Assembly (NCBI GenBank): GCA_030145965.1
Contig: JASKZT010000342.1
Span: 1-5,722 of the forward strand
Direction of reading: 5' to 3'
From: Ornithinimicrobium sp.
GTDB taxonomy: Bacteria; Actinomycetota; Actinomycetes; Actinomycetales; Dermatophilaceae
DNA length: 5,722 nt
The translations under genes were made by a program, and so were the position numbers. Below the pieces are notes generated by a model. The model was not told the DNA's origin, did no database searches, and worked only from the letters and a program-made list of their open reading frames with translations. Shown here in pieces: positions 4,885-5,722 of this stretch (the stretch's first letter is position 1; each line of letters begins with the position of its first letter).

Positions 4885-5722
4885 ATGACCCACCCGCACG
4901 ATCCCACCGAGACCCGTCGTTCGAGCTTCCTGGAGCGTCGCGCCGAGGCCCTGTCGCAGGGCCGCGGCGACGAGGTCGGCCAGGCCGACGAGGAGTGGGG
5001 CACCTGGGGCGAGGACGAGCTGGACGGCAGCGGCAGCGTTGACGGCGACCAGCTCGAGCGCGAGGAGCGCGCGTCGCTGCGCCGCGTCGCCGGGCTGTCC
5101 ACCGAGCTCGAGGACGTCACCGAGGTCGAGTACCGCCAGCTGCGCCTGGAGCGGGTCGTCCTGGCCGCGGTCTGGACCGACGACGGCCGGACCACCGTCG
5201 AGGACGCGGAGAACTCCCTGCGCGAGCTGGCCGCGCTCGCCGAGACCGCCGGCTCGACCGTGCTCGACGGCGTCGTCCAGCGCCGCCTCAAGCCCGACCC
5301 GGCCACCTACCTCGGCTCGGGCAAGGCCAAGGAGCTGCGCGACATCGTCGCCGCGGAGGGCGCCGACACCGTCATCTGCGACGGCGAGCTGGGCCCGTCC
5401 CAGCGCCGCGCGCTGGAGGACGTCGTCAAGGTCAAGGTCATCGACCGGACCGCCCTCATCCTGGACATCTTCGCCCAGCACGCCAAGAGCCGGGAGGGCC
5501 GCGCCCAGGTCGAGCTGGCCCAGCTGCAGTACCTCCTGCCGCGCCTGCGCGGCTGGGGCGAGTCGATGTCGCGCCAGGCCGGTGGCCGGGTCGCCGGCGG
5601 CGAGGGAATCGGCTCCCGCGGCCCCGGCGAGACGAAGATCGAGCTGGACCGGCGGCGGATCAACAGCCGTATCTCCAAGCTGCGCCGCGACATCGCCGGC
5701 ATGAAGACGGTGCGGGACACCA
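4885..5722 (+). CDS. hflX: Ribosome-associated GTPase HflX, C-terminus cut by the window edge
   Basis: HflX binds the 50S subunit and splits stalled 70S ribosomes, notably under heat stress, using a TRAFAC-class G domain. The window holds the first 279 residues of a protein that is usually 430-500 long in this group. Residues 1-85 form a charged, acidic N-terminal extension (including EEWGTWGEDELDG at 36-48) that proteobacterial HflX lacks and many actinobacterial ones have. The HflX N-terminal domain follows: LRLERVVLAAVW (86-97), YLGSGKAKEL (142-151), CDGELGPSQRRALED (165-179), VIDRTALILDIFAQHAKSRE (185-204) and AQVELAQLQY (207-216). The glycine-rich linker GGRVAGGEGIGSRGPGETKIE (233-253) is the family hallmark, and the coiled-coil start IELDRRRINSRISKLRRDI is present. 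The G1 P-loop and the rest of the G domain lie beyond the right edge. It starts at ATG 4885 with AAGGAG just upstream and is divergent from the methyltransferase across 145 bp. Confidence 0.96.
   Translation, partial: MTHPHDPTETRRSSFLERRAEALSQGRGDEVGQADEEWGTWGEDELDGSGSVDGDQLEREERASLRRVAGLSTELEDVTEVEYRQLRLERVVLAAVWTDDGRTTVEDAENSLRELAALAETAGSTVLDGVVQRRLKPDPATYLGSGKAKELRDIVAAEGADTVICDGELGPSQRRALEDVVKVKVIDRTALILDIFAQHAKSREGRAQVELAQLQYLLPRLRGWGESMSRQAGGRVAGGEGIGSRGPGETKIELDRRRINSRISKLRRDIAGMKTVRDT

Noticed and set aside
4740..5306. An N-terminal extension of the methyltransferase frame on the minus strand, up to 396 residues.
   Set aside because: It is antisense to hflX, Ser/Arg-rich with no RsmC-like duplicated domain, and the conserved methyltransferase N-terminus (HYF) lies right after the GTG at 4739.
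3940..5481. A 513-codon minus-strand frame spanning parts of miaA, the spacer and hflX.
   Set aside because: It is in the wrong frame for the methyltransferase it crosses, and is low-complexity and antisense to two well-supported genes.
1..5722. Possible mobile elements, CRISPR arrays, tRNA/rRNA genes, or a novel defence or biosynthetic system.
   Set aside because: No transposase, integrase, terminal repeats, regularly spaced repeats, tRNA-like fold or unfamiliar multi-gene cassette was seen; nearly all the sequence is covered by conserved housekeeping genes of uniform composition.

Overview
This window is ordinary chromosomal core DNA from a GC-rich actinobacterium. That assignment rests on the very high GC content, on third codon positions that are almost always G or C, on GTG starts, on several genes without a Shine-Dalgarno sequence, and on the long N-terminal extension of HflX. 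A placement within Micrococcales (for example the Intrasporangiaceae/Ornithinimicrobium side) is only a guess from the look of the proteins. I see no mobile element, CRISPR array, RNA gene or foreign-looking segment, and no clearly new biological system.

Layout, left to right. The minus strand carries three genes read right to left: a 97-residue acidic hypothetical protein (3184-2891), a P-loop PPDK/PEP-synthase regulatory protein of the DUF299 family (2850-2011), and pyruvate, phosphate dikinase ppdK (1939 to beyond base 1, C-terminus cut off). The plus strand then carries miaA (3203-4135), which starts only 18 bp from the divergent acidic gene. A minus-strand RsmC/YbxB-like small methyltransferase (4739-4116) meets miaA tail to tail with a 20-bp overlap. 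After a 145-bp divergent spacer, the plus strand carries hflX (4885 to beyond the right edge, GTPase domain cut off).

Two themes are visible. First, ppdK sits next to its likely regulator, and the PPDK active-site loop contains Thr-Ser-His, the arrangement in which this regulator family modifies the Thr two residues before the catalytic His. The pair therefore looks like a self-contained switch on pyruvate/PEP interconversion. Second, miaA, an RsmC-like methyltransferase and hflX form a translation-related cluster (tRNA A37 prenylation, probable rRNA methylation, ribosome-associated GTPase).

The most interesting sequence-level signal is regulatory. Four of the six genes have no Shine-Dalgarno sequence but carry a -10-like hexamer ending 6-7 nt before the start codon, as expected for leaderless transcripts. 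At the acidic gene/miaA junction the two opposing -10 elements would be almost the same base pairs, giving a compact symmetric bidirectional leaderless promoter. ppdK and hflX, in contrast, have good Shine-Dalgarno sites. The hflX/methyltransferase spacer also holds a perfect 8-bp inverted repeat and two ACCGGTG heptamers exactly 20 bp apart.
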